Positions 32,466 through 44,720 of a stretch of 64,000 bases of DNA are shown here, piece by piece. The stretch is from Mytilus trossulus (taxonomy: Eukaryota > Mollusca > Bivalvia > Mytilida > Mytilidae). The stretch lies in the NCBI RefSeq assembly GCF_036588685.1, contig NC_086374.1, positions 21,258,886 through 21,322,885 of the forward strand. The letters are read 5' to 3'. Under the pieces are notes generated by a model. That model did not search any database. It was not told the DNA's origin and worked only from the letters and a program-made list of their open reading frames with translations. Numbering within the stretch: the stretch's first letter is position 1; each line of letters opens with the position of its first letter. Position numbers and translations under genes: made by a program.

Positions 32466-33485
32466 AGCTCATCTGGCCTAAAAGGCCAAGTGAGCTTTAC
32501 TCATCACTTGGCGTCCGTCGTCTGTCGTCGTCCGGCGTCGTTAACTTTTACAAAAATCTTCTCCTCTAAAACTACTTGGCCAAATTAAACCACACTTAGT
32601 CACAATCATCATTGATGTACCTAGTGTAAAATTTGTGTTTTTTGACCCGGCCAAACAACCAAGATGTCCGCCATGGCTAAAAATAGAACATAGGGGTAGA
32701 ATGCAGTTTTTGGCTTATAACTTAAAAACCAAAGCATTTAGAGCAAATCTGACATGGGTAAAATTGTTTATCAGGTCAAGATCTATGTGCCCTGAAATTT
32801 TCAGATGAATCAGACAACCCATTGTTGGGTTGCTGCCCCTAAATTGGTAATTTAAAGGAAATTTTATTTTACTGTTTTTGGTTATTATCTTGAATATTAT
32901 TATAAATGGATATAAACTGTAAACAGCAATAATGTTCAGCAAAGTAAGATTTACAAATAAGTCAACATGACCAAAATGGTCAGTTGACTCCTTTAGGAGT
33001 TATTGCCCTTTATAGTCAATTTTTAACCATTTTTTGTAAATCTCTATGATCTTTTACAAAAATCTTCTCCTCTGAAACTATCGGGCCAAATGAATCCAAA
33101 CTTGGCCACAATCATCATTGATGTATCTTGTTTGAAAATTGTGTTTTTTGACCCAGCCAACCAACCAAGATGGCCGCCCGCCATGGCTAAAAATAGAACA
33201 AGTTTTTGGTTATTACTCAAAAACCAAAGCATTTAGAGCAAATCTGACATGGGTAAAATTGTTTATCAGGTCAAGATCTATCTGCCCTGAAATTTTCAGA
33301 TGAATCAGACAACCCATTGTTGGGTTGCTGCCCCTAAATTGGTAATTTTAAGGAAATTTTATTTTATTGTTTTTGGTTATTATCTTGAATATTATTATAG
33401 ATGGATATAAACTGTAAAAAGCAATAATGTTCAGCAAAGTAAGATTTACAAATAAGTCAACATGACCAAAATGGTCAGTTGACCC

Positions 33486-36400
33486 CTTTAGGAGTTACTT
33501 ACTTACTTACTTATCCTCTTCGCTCCGATCTGAGCATAAGGTCAACACAAGTCCTCGCCATTCTGGTCTGTTTTTTGCCATTGTTTCTGCCTCTCCCCAT
33601 GTCATCTTTAGGTCTTTTAATTCATTTTCTACTGTCCTCCGCCATGTTGTTTTGGGACGTCCTCTTGGTCTCTTTCCCTGTGGTGTCCATCTAAGGGCTG
33701 TTTTTGTTATAGTTGAGTTTTCCTTTCTCAAAACATGTCCAAGCCACCGGAAGCGCTTCTGTGTTATCTCGTCGATTATACATGACGACTCTGTCATTTT
33801 AAGTAGGTTGGTGTTCGAGATGGTATTAGGCCAAAATATTCTGCAAATTTGTCGGAGGCAGCTGTGATGAAATGAAGAAAGTGCCCTCATATCTGCTTTC
33901 GTAACTCTCCAACATTCACTTCCATACAAAAGAACAGGTTTCACATTGCTATTGTATAATTTGATTTTTGTTTTTCGGCTGTATTGCTTTGATCTCCAGA
34001 TGTTCCTTAGTTTTTGAAATGATGTTCTTGCTTTTGCCAATCTGTTTTTGATGTCCTTTTGTGTAGAATCTTTAGTGCTGATGACTGTGCCCAAATAAAT
34101 AAATTTATCAACTTTTTGAATTTCATTTCCATCAACCTCTAGTTTTCTTTGAGATCAGGTGTTTAATCTCATTTCCTCTGTTTTCTGTGTGTTGAGTTGG
34201 AGTCCGGTTTGGCTTGCGAAATGGCTGAGTCTGTTGGTCTTTTCTTGCATATGATCATGCCGAGATGATAATAAGGCAATAGACCATGTTATTCCTCTTT
34301 TCTCGTCACATGTGGTTTTTCTCATTACCCAATCGATTGCAACTAGGAATAAGATAGGAGAGATGATGCATCCTTGTCTTACCCCAGAGTCTACTGCAAA
34401 CCATTCTGTCTCTTTGTTGTCTAGTAAGACAGAACATTCAAATTTTGTGTATAAGCATTTAATGAGGGTCACTATCTTGTCTGGTATTCCGTATGATCTT
34501 AAAATTTTCCAGAGTGTATCTCTATGGACGCTGTCGAAGGCCTTCTTGAAGTCAATAAAGTTGATAAAGAGTGGTGTTTTCCATTCTATTGACTGTTCTA
34601 CAATGTTTTTTAGTGCAAAGATTTGATCTATGCATCCTTTGCCTTTTTTGAATCCTGCTTGTTCTTGTCTTAGGATGTTATCTAGTTCTTTTTTATCTAT
34701 CCTATTGAGGAGTATGCGACAGAAAACCTTACTAGGAATTGATAGTATGGTGATGCCCCTCCAATTGTCACAATTTCCTAGATCACCTTTTTTGGGAAGC
34801 TTCACTATAAGACCTTTTGCCCAGTCTTTTGGGATGATGTTTTTCTCCCAGATAGTATTGAATAGACTGTACAAAACATCTGTTGCAGTTACTATGTCGG
34901 CCTTTAAAAGTTCAGCTTGAATCCCATCTATGCCTGCAGCTTTTCCGGTCTTCATGGATTTAATGGCTATTTTTATTTCTTCCTTAGATGGGGAGTTGAT
35001 ATTTATATCAAGTTCACATTGTTGTTTCATGCCTTCAAATGGTACTGTTGGTTCTGGCCTGTTCAGGACATTTTTGAAATGTTCTACCAATCGTTTGGTC
35101 TTTTCATCATGTGTTGTTAACAATTTACCATTTTTGTTTTTAACAGGTGTTACTTGACTTGCTTTTCCACTAAGTTCCTTGTTTATTTTATATACTGTCT
35201 TTAAATCACCCTTTTTTGCTGCCCTTTCTGCTTCTTCAGCACGTGTCTCGATGAAATTTCTTTTATCCTTTCTTGCTGATCTTTTCACCTCTTTATCCTT
35301 TTGACTGTATTCTTTCTGCAGCTGTTCTTTTAGTCTAAGTGACTTGGTGTTAAGGACTTTTTCTTTAATCTTTCGTCTCTCATCAATTATTGTCCAGGTG
35401 TCTTGTGTTAGCCATTGTTTATCGTTCTTTCTACGAAATCCAATTGTTTTTTCAGCGGTCTCTTGGTAGACTTGTTTGATGTTTTCCCACTTATTTTCTA
35501 GATCAATTTCTTCCATCTGACTGATATCTTCTAATGCTTTAAACCTGTTCTTAAGTTCAATGCAAAATTTCTTTTTAACTTCTGCATCATAAAGTTGTTT
35601 TGTATCTATGATCTTTCTACATGTTCTTTTCATGCTTTCTGCCTTCTTCAATTTGAGTCGTACTTTTGCTATTATTAGATGATGGTCACTATTTACATCA
35701 GCTCCCCTATATGATCTTGTATCAAGAAGTGATCTTCTCCATTTGCCGTTTATTATAACATGGTCTACCTGATTTTTGTCACGGTTGTTTGGTGAGTTCC
35801 ATGTTATTTTGTGTATGCCTTTGTGTTTGAACAAAGTACCTCCAATAACAAGCCCATTTGTCGAGCAAAAGTCAGCTAGTCTTTCTCCATTTTCATTCAT
35901 GATTCCAAGCCCTTCTCTGCCCATTGATCGTTCATGTTGGCTGTTATCATTACCAACCTTGGCATTCTGATCACCAATTATCAGAAGGACATCATGTTGA
36001 GGTGTTTTGGCTATCTGTGTTTGTAAAGCTTCATAATAAGCATCTTTCACTTCATCTTCTGCATCATTTGTGGGTGAGTAACATTGGATTATTGTGGTCT
36101 TTGCATAAGTGGAATTGAAGCGAGCTTTTATGAGTCTTTCATTTATTGGCTCCCATTCTATTAAGCTTTTAGCACTTTCTTTGTTCATGATAAGCCCAAC
36201 TCCTTCTTTATGTTGGTCATCAGCTCTTCCAGAATAGATGATGGTGTGGTTGCTTAAGACAGTTTTCCCAGATCCTGTCCATCTACACTCACTTATTCCC
36301 ATGATGGCTATGTTGTATCTGTCCATCTCTTTAATGACTTGCGCCGTTTTTGATACCTGGTACATTGTTCTTACATTCCAGGTACCAACCTTTATGGTTT

Positions 36401-37078
36401 TCTTTGGATCCATGAGGTTACGATTCCTGCTTAAGGCCTCCCTTTGCGGGCTTTCTCCATGAGCATTCATATCGTTACTTGTATTTAAGTAACTCGTCGC
36501 CTCAAGGTTTCCAGCTGTAATTTGATTTCTTGTGTTGATTTCTGTAATAGTAGTCTTTTTACAAGATGAGGTTATTAGCCTTATGTTTAACCCCACCTAG
36601 GAGGACCAGGGGTTTTTCATCTAGGTTCCCCTCCAATAGATCAGTTGCCTACCATGGCTATCGAGTTGTGATCTACCCGGTTTAGTTAGAGTTTACTCTC
36701 ATAGATGAGTTACCAACCAAGGTTAACGACCCTCATCTGGCCAACTATTTACCCATAGCTGGGGCAAGGTTGATGAGTGCTAGGGCATGTCCACACGCCG
36801 GTGGGCCTACACACTGCATCTCTGGGGTCCTTGCTACTCCGAGATCCTCTACAATTATGCCTAGGGTAATAGACCCTAGTTACCGTGTGCCGTCGCGTGG
36901 AGGCATTGCAGAAGTCTTGAATAGTGCAGAGGCTATGTACTGGCAGAAAGACTTACTCACTCGGCTTTCTTTTTCACCTGCAAGCAGGCTAGCCAGTGGT
37001 GATAAAAAGCCTATGGCTCTACCACACTAGACGCATGCACAATCCTGTGGTACAACCACCAGCACACTTTAGGAGTTA
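33486..37078 (-). mobile_element. RTE-type LINE with 12-bp target duplication
   Basis: Target duplication CTTTAGGAGTTA at 33486-33497 and 37067-37078; the undamaged site (CTTTAGGAGTTATTGCCC) is visible in the neighbouring module at 32993. The body is 33498-37066. The 3' end (left side) is a CTTA tetranucleotide tail, as usual for RTE elements. The 5' UTR lies at 36597-37066. Confidence 0.9.
33507..36596 (-). pseudogene. RTE LINE endonuclease-reverse transcriptase, inactivated
   Basis: One minus-strand frame. Endonuclease: KVGTWNVRTM, ISECRWTGSG, IIGDQNAKVG, NSDHHLI. RT: KAAGIDGIQAELLK, FIDFKKAFDSV (motif A), VRQGCIISPILF (motif B). The catalytic F/YADD box is missing: GITWS runs straight into IALLSSRHDHMQEK (34261-34300), an in-frame deletion. 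A TGA at 34155-34157 follows; the same frame then continues VDKFIYLGTVIS, KLYNSNVKPVLLYGSECWR and RWLGHVLRKENS (from 34094), ending at 33507. About 1030 codons, near full length for RTE. Enzymatically dead. Confidence 0.9.
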
Positions 37079-38216
37079 TTGCCCTTTATAGTCAATTTTT
37101 AACCATTTTTCGTAAATCTCCATGATCTTTTACAAAAATCTTCTCCTCTGAAACTACCGGGCCAAATGAATCCAAACTTGGCCACAATCATCATTGATGT
37201 ATCTTGTTTGAAAAGTGTGTTTTTTTACCCAGCCAACCAACCAAGATGGCCGCCCGCCATAGCTAAAAATAGAACATGGAGGTTAAATGCAGTTTTTGGT
37301 TATTACTCAAAAACCAAAGCATTTAGAGAAAATCTGCAAAGGGGTAAAATTGTTTATCTGGTCAGGAGCTATCTGCCCTGAAATTTTAAGATGAATAGGA
37401 CAACCCGTTGTTGGGTTGCTGCCCCTGAATTGGTAATTTGAAGGAAATTTTGCTGTTTTTGGATATTATCTTTAATATTATTATGGATAGAGATAAACTG
37501 TAAAAAGCAAAAATGTTCAGCAAAGTAAGATTTACAAATAAGTCAACAGGACCAAAATGGTCAGTTGACCCCTTAGGAGTTATTGCCCTTTATAGTAAAT
37601 TTTAAACCATTTTTCGTAAATCTTAGTTAACTTTTACAAAAATCTTCTCCTCTGAAACTACCGGGCCAAATTAATCCAAACACAGCCAGAATCATTATTA
37701 GGCTATCTAGTTTAAAAATTGTGTTTTGTGACCGGGCAAACCAACCAAGATGGCCGCTACGGCTAAAAATAGAACATAGGGGTAAAATGCAGTTTTTGGC
37801 TTATAACTCAAAAACCAAAGCATTTAGAGCAAATCTGACAAGGGATAAAATTGTTTATCTGGTCAAGATCTATCTGCCCTGTAAAAAACAATAATGTACA
37901 GCAATTTAAGACTCAAAAATAAGTCAAAATGACCAAAATGGTCAATTGACCCCCTAAGAAGTTATTGTCCTTTATAATCAATTTTTAACAATTTTAATAA
38001 AATTTGTAAATTTTTACTAACGTTTTCCACTGAAACTACACGGACAAGTTCATTATAGATAGAGATAATTGTAGGCAGCAAGAATGTTCAGTAAAGTAAG
38101 ATGTACAAACACATCACAATCACCTAAACACAATTTTGTCATGAACTGTCTGCTTCCTTTGTTTAATTCACATATATATACCAAGGTGAGCGACACAGGC
38201 TCTTAAGAGCCTCTAG

Positions 38217-38680
38217 CTTAGTACTGTATGCAATAGGTCAACTGTATTCGGCGTATGGAATTATTTTAAGATGTACATGTTCGTCTCACAGGTTAAATTT
38301 GACCTTGACCTCATTTTCTTGGTTCATTGCTCAATATTAAGTTTTAGTGCTTAGGTCTGTTTATTTTAACTATAAGCAAAAGGTTACCTATTTGTGTTGT
38401 ATCGAAGGATTGTAAGCTTTATATGTCGGTTTGGTAGGAATCATCTGACCTTGACCTCATTTTTGTGGTTCATTGGACACTTATGTTTTCATGGTTAAGT
38501 TTGTTTCTTTGATACTATAAGCAATAGGTCAACTATATTTTATTAATATATTGATTGTAAAGAGTACATGTCTGCCTTACATGGTTCATCCGACCTTGAC
38601 CTCATTTTCATGGTTCATTGGTCAATGGTAATTGTTTACTTGGTTACGTCTGTTTCTTAGAAACTTAGCCATTATAGGTC
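38217..38680 (+). repeat. tandem TGACCTTGACCTCATTTT units
   Basis: Three units: GACCTTGACCTCATTTTCTT (near 38300), ...TTTTTGTGG (near 38450) and ...TTTTCATGG (near 38590), each followed by GGTTCATTG and, further on, GCAATAGGTCAACTATATT. Confidence 0.8.
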
Positions 38681-39440
38681 ACTTCTGTGAATACATTTTT
38701 ATACGTTAGATACCAATTTTCATAGATTTTGTGGGTACAGGTGAACCACGAAATAAATGTTCAACAAAACCAAATCTTCTAAAGGCTTGTATGCAGACTT
38801 CAGTAAAATCATGTAATTGAATATATACGAACATGCAAGTTTTCCTCAATCCAAGAAAATTGGCATCAACAAATTAAATGGATTAATATTATATTAAGTG
38901 TCTTGAATGATTGAAAGTTGCACCTGTACTTTCTGTTTGGTTAATCAAACCTTGACATCATTTTCTTGGATCATGTTAAGTTTATGTGATAGTCTAAGTA
39001 AAGCCTTTTTTTCATATATTTTAGGTATAGCATATAAAAAAAGGCAAGACATTTCAGGATGTGCACTCTTGTGAAAGGGATGTAAATATAATACTGTGGA
39101 TTCTTTTATTTTCGTGGATACCTATATTGGAAAACATCCATTTTTGTGGACATTTGATTTCTGGATTTTCAAAAAGTTTGCTGTTAATCATTCAGTAAAT
39201 TTGCAATTGGTGAACATTTAAATTTGTGGTTTCCCTGTACCCACCAAAATTTGTATCCAACAAATAATAATAAATCCACAGTTTAAGGAGCATTCTGAGA
39301 GAGTATTACATAGTCCCTATATAGCTTCTAGCTAAACATTCATTGTACTGGAACAAAGTGCAAACTTGATCTCTAAAACTTATCATTAACTTTATAACAA
39401 ACATCAAATCAATATCTTCAAAAAATATCTTCAAGCATGA
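38681..39440. other. AT-rich spacer with weak inverted phrases
   Basis: 39095-39290 carries TGTGGATTCTTTTATTTTCG, TTTTGTGGACATTTGATTT and matching inverse phrases near 39225-39285 (AAATTTGTATCCAACAAAT), a probable degenerate foldback. No gene. Confidence 0.4.
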
Positions 39441-39800
39441 AGAAACAAGAATCTTCATATCCCACTCGCACTATCCTTTTCCGAGTTCCATGAACCGTGA
39501 AATTGGGTAGTAATCTAATTTGGCATTAAAATTAAAAAGATTATACTATAGGGAACATATGTACTAAGTTTCAAATACTACCTTGACCAAAAACTTTAAC
39601 ATGAAACTCCAACTTTCATTTTCTATGTTCAGTGGACCATGAAATTGGGGTCAAAAGTCTAATTTGGCGTTAGAATTAGAAAGATCATATTATAAGCAAC
39701 AAGTGTACTAAGTTTCAAGTTGATTGGACTTCAGCTTCATCAACAAGAGTGCACACGCTGAAATGTCTTGCCTTCTTTACTACTCTATATATAATATGTT
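39441..39800. repeat. dispersed repeat, TAATGCCC family (two part copies)
   Basis: ATTTGGCATTAAAATTAAAA, CTACCTTGACCAAAAACTTT, TTTTCTATGTTCAGTGGACC and TTTCAAGTTGATTGGACTTC, partly duplicated. Confidence 0.7.
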
Positions 39801-39869
39801 GATAGTCCTAAACAGAAAACTTTATTACAACTGTCATATAAACTAAACATAACTAAGAAAACTAAACAT

Positions 39870-40700
39870 TGACCAATGAACCATATGAAAATTAGGTCAA
39901 GGTCAGATGAAAAATGCCAGGCAGACATGACCAGCTAACAATTCTTCCATACAACAAAAATAATTGACCTATTGCTTATAGATTAAGAAAAACTGAACAA
40001 AACACAAAAATTTCAAATTGAGCAATGAACATTTAAAAGGAGGTCAAGGTCAAATAAAACCTGCGCAACTGACATATAGATCATAGAATATTTCCATTCA
40101 TCAAATATAGTTGACCTATTGCATATAGAATTAGAAAAACAAAACAAAAACTCAAAAACTTATTTTTGACAACTGAACCATGAAAAGGAGGTAAAGGTCA
40201 GATGACACCTGCCCGCTAGACATGTACACCTTACAATCATTCAATTCACTTAATATAGTAGACCTATTACATACAGTATAAGAAAAACAGACCAAAACAC
40301 AAAAACTCAACTATAACCACTGAACCATGAAAATGAGGACAAGGTCAGATGACACCTGCTAGTTGGACATTTACACCTAACAGTCCTTCCATACACTGAA
40401 TATACAAGACCTATTGCTTATAGTATCTGAGTTATGGACTTGACCACCAAAACTTAACCGTGTTCACCGATCCATGAAATGAGGTCAAGGTCAAGTGAAA
40501 ACTGTCTGACGGGCATGAGGACCTTGCAAGGTATGAACATACAAAATATAGTTATCCTATTAATTTAACTTTACAAAAATTTTTAACTTTTTTTTAAGTT
40601 GATCCATGAAAATGAGGTTAAAGACATTGGACATGTTACTGACGGAAACTTCATCACATGAGGCATCTATATACAAAATATGAAGCATCCAGGTCTTCCA
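39870..40700 (-). repeat. inverted array of TGACCTTGACC units
   Basis: AGGTCAAGGTCAGATGA-type sequence recurs near 39893, 40044, 40190, 40340 and 40482, spaced about 145-155 bp, with CAATAGGTC reversed (GACCTATTGC). Same family as 31480-32215 and 38217-38680 but on the opposite strand. Confidence 0.8.
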
Positions 40701-40779
40701 CCTTTTAAAATATAAAGCTTTTAAGAAGTGAGTTAACAACGCTGCCAGATCACTATCCCTATGTCGAGCTTTCTGAACT

Positions 40780-41830
40780 AAATTCGCAGGCTCGACAAAA
40801 ACTATCTTGACCGAAAACTTTAATCTGAATGGATGCACAGACGAAAGGACGAACGAACAGAGCCACAGACCAGAAAACATATTGCCCCTCTACTATCATA
40901 GGTGGGGCGTAAAAAGTGTGTAACTGTTGACTATTTATGAGTCTGATCATAACTCAGCAAAACAATACAATTGAAAACAAAACAAAATTCAATCTTTAAA
41001 TTGTCATTCAAGCACGATTAAAAAAGAGTGATAAACTGATTTCCTGGACTGATGAATGGAAAGACGGCGTGCAAACATTAAGTCCCCTTCAACAGAGGAC
41101 CAAAAATAAAGAGTATTACTACCAAATATCAAATCAATGTCTTCAAGCACAAAGAAAAAGTATGGGAAACTGATTTGCTGTACTGACTTTGACTGCAGGG
41201 TACTACAAATAAGGGGTATTTATGCCAATGAGATAATTATAAACCATAGTTAAAATAAAAATGTGTCCCTAGTACATAGATGCCCCATCCACACTCTCCT
41301 TTTCTATGTTCAGTGGACTGTGCAAATGGGGTAAAAACTCTAATAAGATAAGGAAGATTATACTATAGGGAACATATGTACTAAGGGACGACCTCAAAAG
41401 ATCAATGTAAGATTAAAAAAACGTATTTCAAATAGTTTGGGGGTGGGGGTTGAACTGCTGCAAGATTTGGTTATCCGACATTGCTTTTTACATATATCCA
41501 TATGGGTCAATCAATTTTCCCCAAATTAAGTGAAGAGGGGGGTAGAGGGGTCAGTGAAAATACTATGTGAATTAAGTTTTTGTGTCCTTCATTGAACTTT
41601 TGATGTCGTCCCTAAGTTTCAAGTTGATTGGACTTCAACTTCATCAAAAACTACCTTGAACAAAAACTATAACCTTAAGTTGAACATAGACAAACAGTAG
41701 GACGAACAAACGAACGGAGTGAAGAAAGAACGATTGGATGGAGACAAGGGAGACACAGCCCATAAAAAATAATGCCCATGAATGGGGCATAAACGGGGCA
41801 TACAACTTGTACAGATTTTTTTACAAGAGC
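40780..41830. repeat. dispersed repeats, TAATGCCC family
   Basis: Copies ending ATTGCCCCTCTAC (40885) and AATGCCCATGAATGGGGCAT (41771), with AAACTACCTTGA and CAAGTTGATTGGACTTCAAC. Between 41390 and 41610 a G-rich stretch starting GGGACGACCTCAAAAGATCA is bounded by TGATGTCGTCCCT, suggesting a smaller insertion with inverted ends. Confidence 0.65.
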
Positions 41831-42393
41831 TAAACCATGAACATGAGTTCGTATAACAGACCAAAACTTTATAACATTAGTCATCTAAAGACAAAGTTAC
41901 AATCATGAAAATTTTATACTTTCTCTAACATAATGCTTATAGAAAAAGTTTACATTGTTATGTAGAATTCCTATGTCTTGCAATATGCAACTTTCGTCTC
42001 AGTCAAGACAAGAATCGATAGTAAATGTATATTTTCTTATTTATTCTAATCAAAATGTGAAAGAGGCTGTTTGTAAGATTTTTAACCATGTATCATCTAT
42101 TGCACAATTCTTTAATAAACTTTTGAAAATTATTCTACAAAATCAAATGTATTAAAACAAGGTGTTTTATAAGCAGACAGATTAAGGAAGTTTTTTCACG
42201 AAATTTCCCAAAACACTTAATCTTAAAACTCCTTGATGCTTTTTCCTGTGTTTGAAAAACAAAATACTTCACTTCCATCATTTAAGTGACATCTTATGCA
42301 ATTTGCTTCTTTAGTATATACCCCCTTCATAAAAGTACAGGAATTCCAATGAGCATAATGAGATACTTAATGAGGAAACACTATTGTGAAGGT

Positions 42394-42400
42394 TATATAA
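42394..42400 (+). promoter_or_regulatory. candidate TATA box of the C1q gene
   Basis: TATATAA about 65 bp upstream of the start codon of the C1q gene, correct orientation and a plausible distance. Not otherwise tested. Confidence 0.4.
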
Positions 42401-42462
42401 TTACTTTAAATTACTTAATACAGTCATTTTCTCATAGTTTTATAAACTAAGCTTAACCAAGG

Positions 42463-42637
42463 ATGGATTTTGTTTTTAAACTATGCCTTATATTTTTTAT
42501 ACTGAAAGTTGTTCAATCAAAGTCTATTCGAAATGACACAGATGCTGATAGCAGAGTGGACTTAATGGAAAGTTCCATTGAAAAAATGGAGCAAAGGATA
42601 TTTAATCTGACCAATGAGGTTACAAAGTTAACTAAAA
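42463..42637 (+). CDS. C1q gene, exon 1 (signal peptide and coiled coil)
   Basis: Intact: ATG, 19-residue hydrophobic leader ending VQS, then a heptad-like helix to KLTK; donor GTGAGT at 42638. Splits from the C1q domain in phase 1. Confidence 0.75.
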
Positions 42638-43023
42638 GTGAGTTGCGTTTTTTTGGTATCTTTGGAGCCCTTTTTCATTGACATATTTTTTTCATATGGC
42701 TATTTATAGTATTGCAGACTTTTACAGAAAAAATACCACAAGTGTGCATTCGGTTCTGAAATTTGGTTCTTTTTCAGTTATTTCATAACTTATATGGAGA
42801 TTTGGTCACTTGACTTGCAAAATGATTAAAAACACTTATGTTGAACATGCAGAATTGTATATGTTTATAAAATTTACTTTCAGTAATTGTTTTCTAAGTG
42901 ACTTTTTTCTATTCTCTTTTATTTCATTTTTTTGTATATTGAAATAATTAATTGTTTTTCCATAGTTTATATATGTATAGGAATTGTCTATGTAAACTTA
43001 TAATGTGCTCTTACTATTTTCAG
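42638..43023 (+). other. C1q gene intron
   Basis: 386 bp, GTGAGT to TATTTTCAG; T-rich, no other feature. Confidence 0.7.
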
Positions 43024-43651
43024 GAAAGAATGATGAACATGTAATGTTCTATGTGACACTATCATCTGATACTGCACTCGGCTTTAAATCTATAGTGATT
43101 TTCAATGAAGTTCAGTATGAAGAATGAGCAAACTTCAACTCTGGAGACGGTGTCTTTGTATCACCTGTTTCTGGTGTCTTTATGTTTGCTTGGACAGTAA
43201 GAACCACTAGTGGAAAACATATTAATGCAGAACTTAAGGTCGATAATGTTGTAAAAGCAGAGAACCTACTAAGTTTAGGATCTTCAGCTGGACACATTCA
43301 ATCAACTCAGTTTATGATTTGTCGAGTGAAAAAAGGTGACCATGTTTGGATTCAAACAGGACCTGATTATCATCATGACTAGCGAAAATACATTCGATGA
43401 AACTTATGGCAGTATTTTTTGGACGAATTCTATATCGAGTATAGAATCCCACAGCTTACTAAGTAACATCAAACATTTTGTTTAATTTGTAGACCACTAC
43501 AAAATTTTTGTTTCAATGTGAAAGTCTTTTCATGAAAACAAGAATATATAAGATTAAATAATTTGAGATGAGTTTAAACAGCTTTTAAAGATACTTAACA
43601 GTTAATGGAATAACAGAGACGTGACTTGTACCACATACAGACATTGTGTGG

Positions 43652-43657
43652 AATAAA
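43652..43657 (+). promoter_or_regulatory. candidate poly(A) signal of the C1q gene
   Basis: AATAAA about 215 bp past the legible end of the C1q coding remnant. Position only. Confidence 0.35.
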
Positions 43658-43889
43658 ATGTCTAATCCAGGCAATTACGAATTAGTATGATGTACAAATG
43701 TAGGGGTTGGAATAAATGTGCCCTCTGCATGAGTACAAACCTATGGGGATTAGAAACGACTTATCAAGGCAAAAAGAGGGTGTATAAATCATTTTTGGAG
43801 TTATTAACGAGGCATTTAACCATGAAAGTTAAAGGTCAATTAATTGAACCTTGAGATCAACGGTAAATGTCATAATGATATTAAAATTG

Positions 43890-44230
43890 AGAATAGAAAT
43901 GGGGAATGTATCAAACAGACAACAACCCGACCATAGAAAAAACAACAGCAGAAGGTCACCAACGGGTCTTTAATGTAACGAGAAATTCCCGCACTCGGAG
44001 GCGTCCCTCAGCTGGCCCCTTAACAAATATATACTAGTTCAGTGATGATGAACGCCATACTAATTTCCAAATTGTACACAAGAAACTAAAATTAAAATAA
44101 TACAAGACTAACAAAGACCAGAGGCTCCTGATTTAGGACAGGCGCAAAAATAAGGCGGGGTTAAACATGTTTACGAGATCTCAACCCTCCCCCTATACCT
44201 CTAGCCAATGTAGAAAGTAAACGCATAACA
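43890..44230 (-). repeat. dispersed mussel-type repeat
   Basis: Contains CAACAACCCGACCATAG, GAAGGTCACCAACGGGTCTT, CTCAGCTGGCCCCTTAACAA, GGGGTTAAACATGTTT and CAACCCTCCCC. A shorter relative is at 62875-63080 (TTTAGCTGGCCCCTTAACAA, GGGGTTAAACATGTTTT). Confidence 0.75.
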
Positions 44231-44559
44231 ATACGTACATTTAAAATTCAATTCAAGAGAAGTCCGAGTCTGATGTCAGAAGATGTAACCAAAGAAAATA
44301 AACAAAATTAGACTGTTATGATATCTGAGTCATGCCTATACACTGTATGCCAAATAAAAGTCAATGTATAAACACTAAATAAGTGTAGACCGGGACAAGT
44401 GTGTATGAAAATAAAATTCCAAAAAAGAAGAAAATAGTTATGTTTGACATAATGAATCCATTCATTTCATTTGAAGCCAGCGAAAATTGACAAAGACAAG
44501 TGAAAACGGAGTACAGAATAAACTGATGTTTCTTTCACGATGAAATGGACTATGGTTTG

Positions 44560-44720
44560 AATGATTTTACAGTAGTAATTTTGAGGCCCTTTATAGCTTG
44601 TTGTTTGGTGTTAGCCAAGGCCCCGTGTTAAAGGCCGCACATTGATCTATAATGGTTTACTTGTATAAATTGTTATTTGGATGGAGAGTTGTATCATTGG
44701 CACTCACACCACATCTTCCT
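44560..44720 (+). repeat. short interspersed repeat (SINE-like tail)
   Basis: CCTTTATAGCTTGTTGTTTG, GCCCCGTGTTAAAGGCC, TGATCTATAATGG, GAGTTGTATCATTGGCACTC, ACCACATCTTCCTAT. Related copies are at 45130-45280 and 58745-58890, with decayed pieces at 5930-6050 and 47200-47300. Confidence 0.75.

Larger units (their letters stand above)
32466..38216 (+). mobile_element. large copy of the hairpin-ended bivalve repeat with tandem modules, split by an RTE LINE
   Basis: Starts AGCTCATCTGGCCTAAAAGG and ends CAGGCTCTTAAGAGCCTCTA, the same two hairpins as 13911-14682 in the other orientation. Inside, a 0.5-0.6-kb module (AAAATCTTCTCCTCTGAAAC, CCAAGATGGCCGC, GTTGGGTTGCTGCCCC, ATGTTCAGCAAAGTAAG) is repeated about four times, starting near 32556, 33053, 37129 and 37632. 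The LINE at 33498-37066 interrupts the second module. No element protein found. Confidence 0.7.
42463..43382 (+). pseudogene. secreted C1q-domain protein gene, disrupted
   Basis: Exons 42463-42637 and 43024-about 43440, joined in phase 1. Exon 1: signal peptide (MDFVFKLCLIFFILKVVQS) and a coiled-coil segment (RVDLMESSIEKMEQRIFNLT). Exon 2: C1q domain (VMFYVTLSSDTALG, IVIFNEVQYEE, GVFVSPVSGVFMFAWTV, GDHVWIQTG). A TGA at 43126-43128 interrupts the frame after VQYEE, where family members usually have Gly or Asn. The frame also ends early at TAG 43380-43382; the remaining C-terminal strand (TYGSIF, GRILYRV) is legible only in other frames to about 43440. Bivalves have hundreds of such immune lectin-like genes, so this copy is probably a pseudogene or null allele. 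Confidence 0.8.

Noticed and set aside
34312-36462. Plus-strand frames within the RTE LINE
   Set aside because: Shadows of the minus-strand coding frame.
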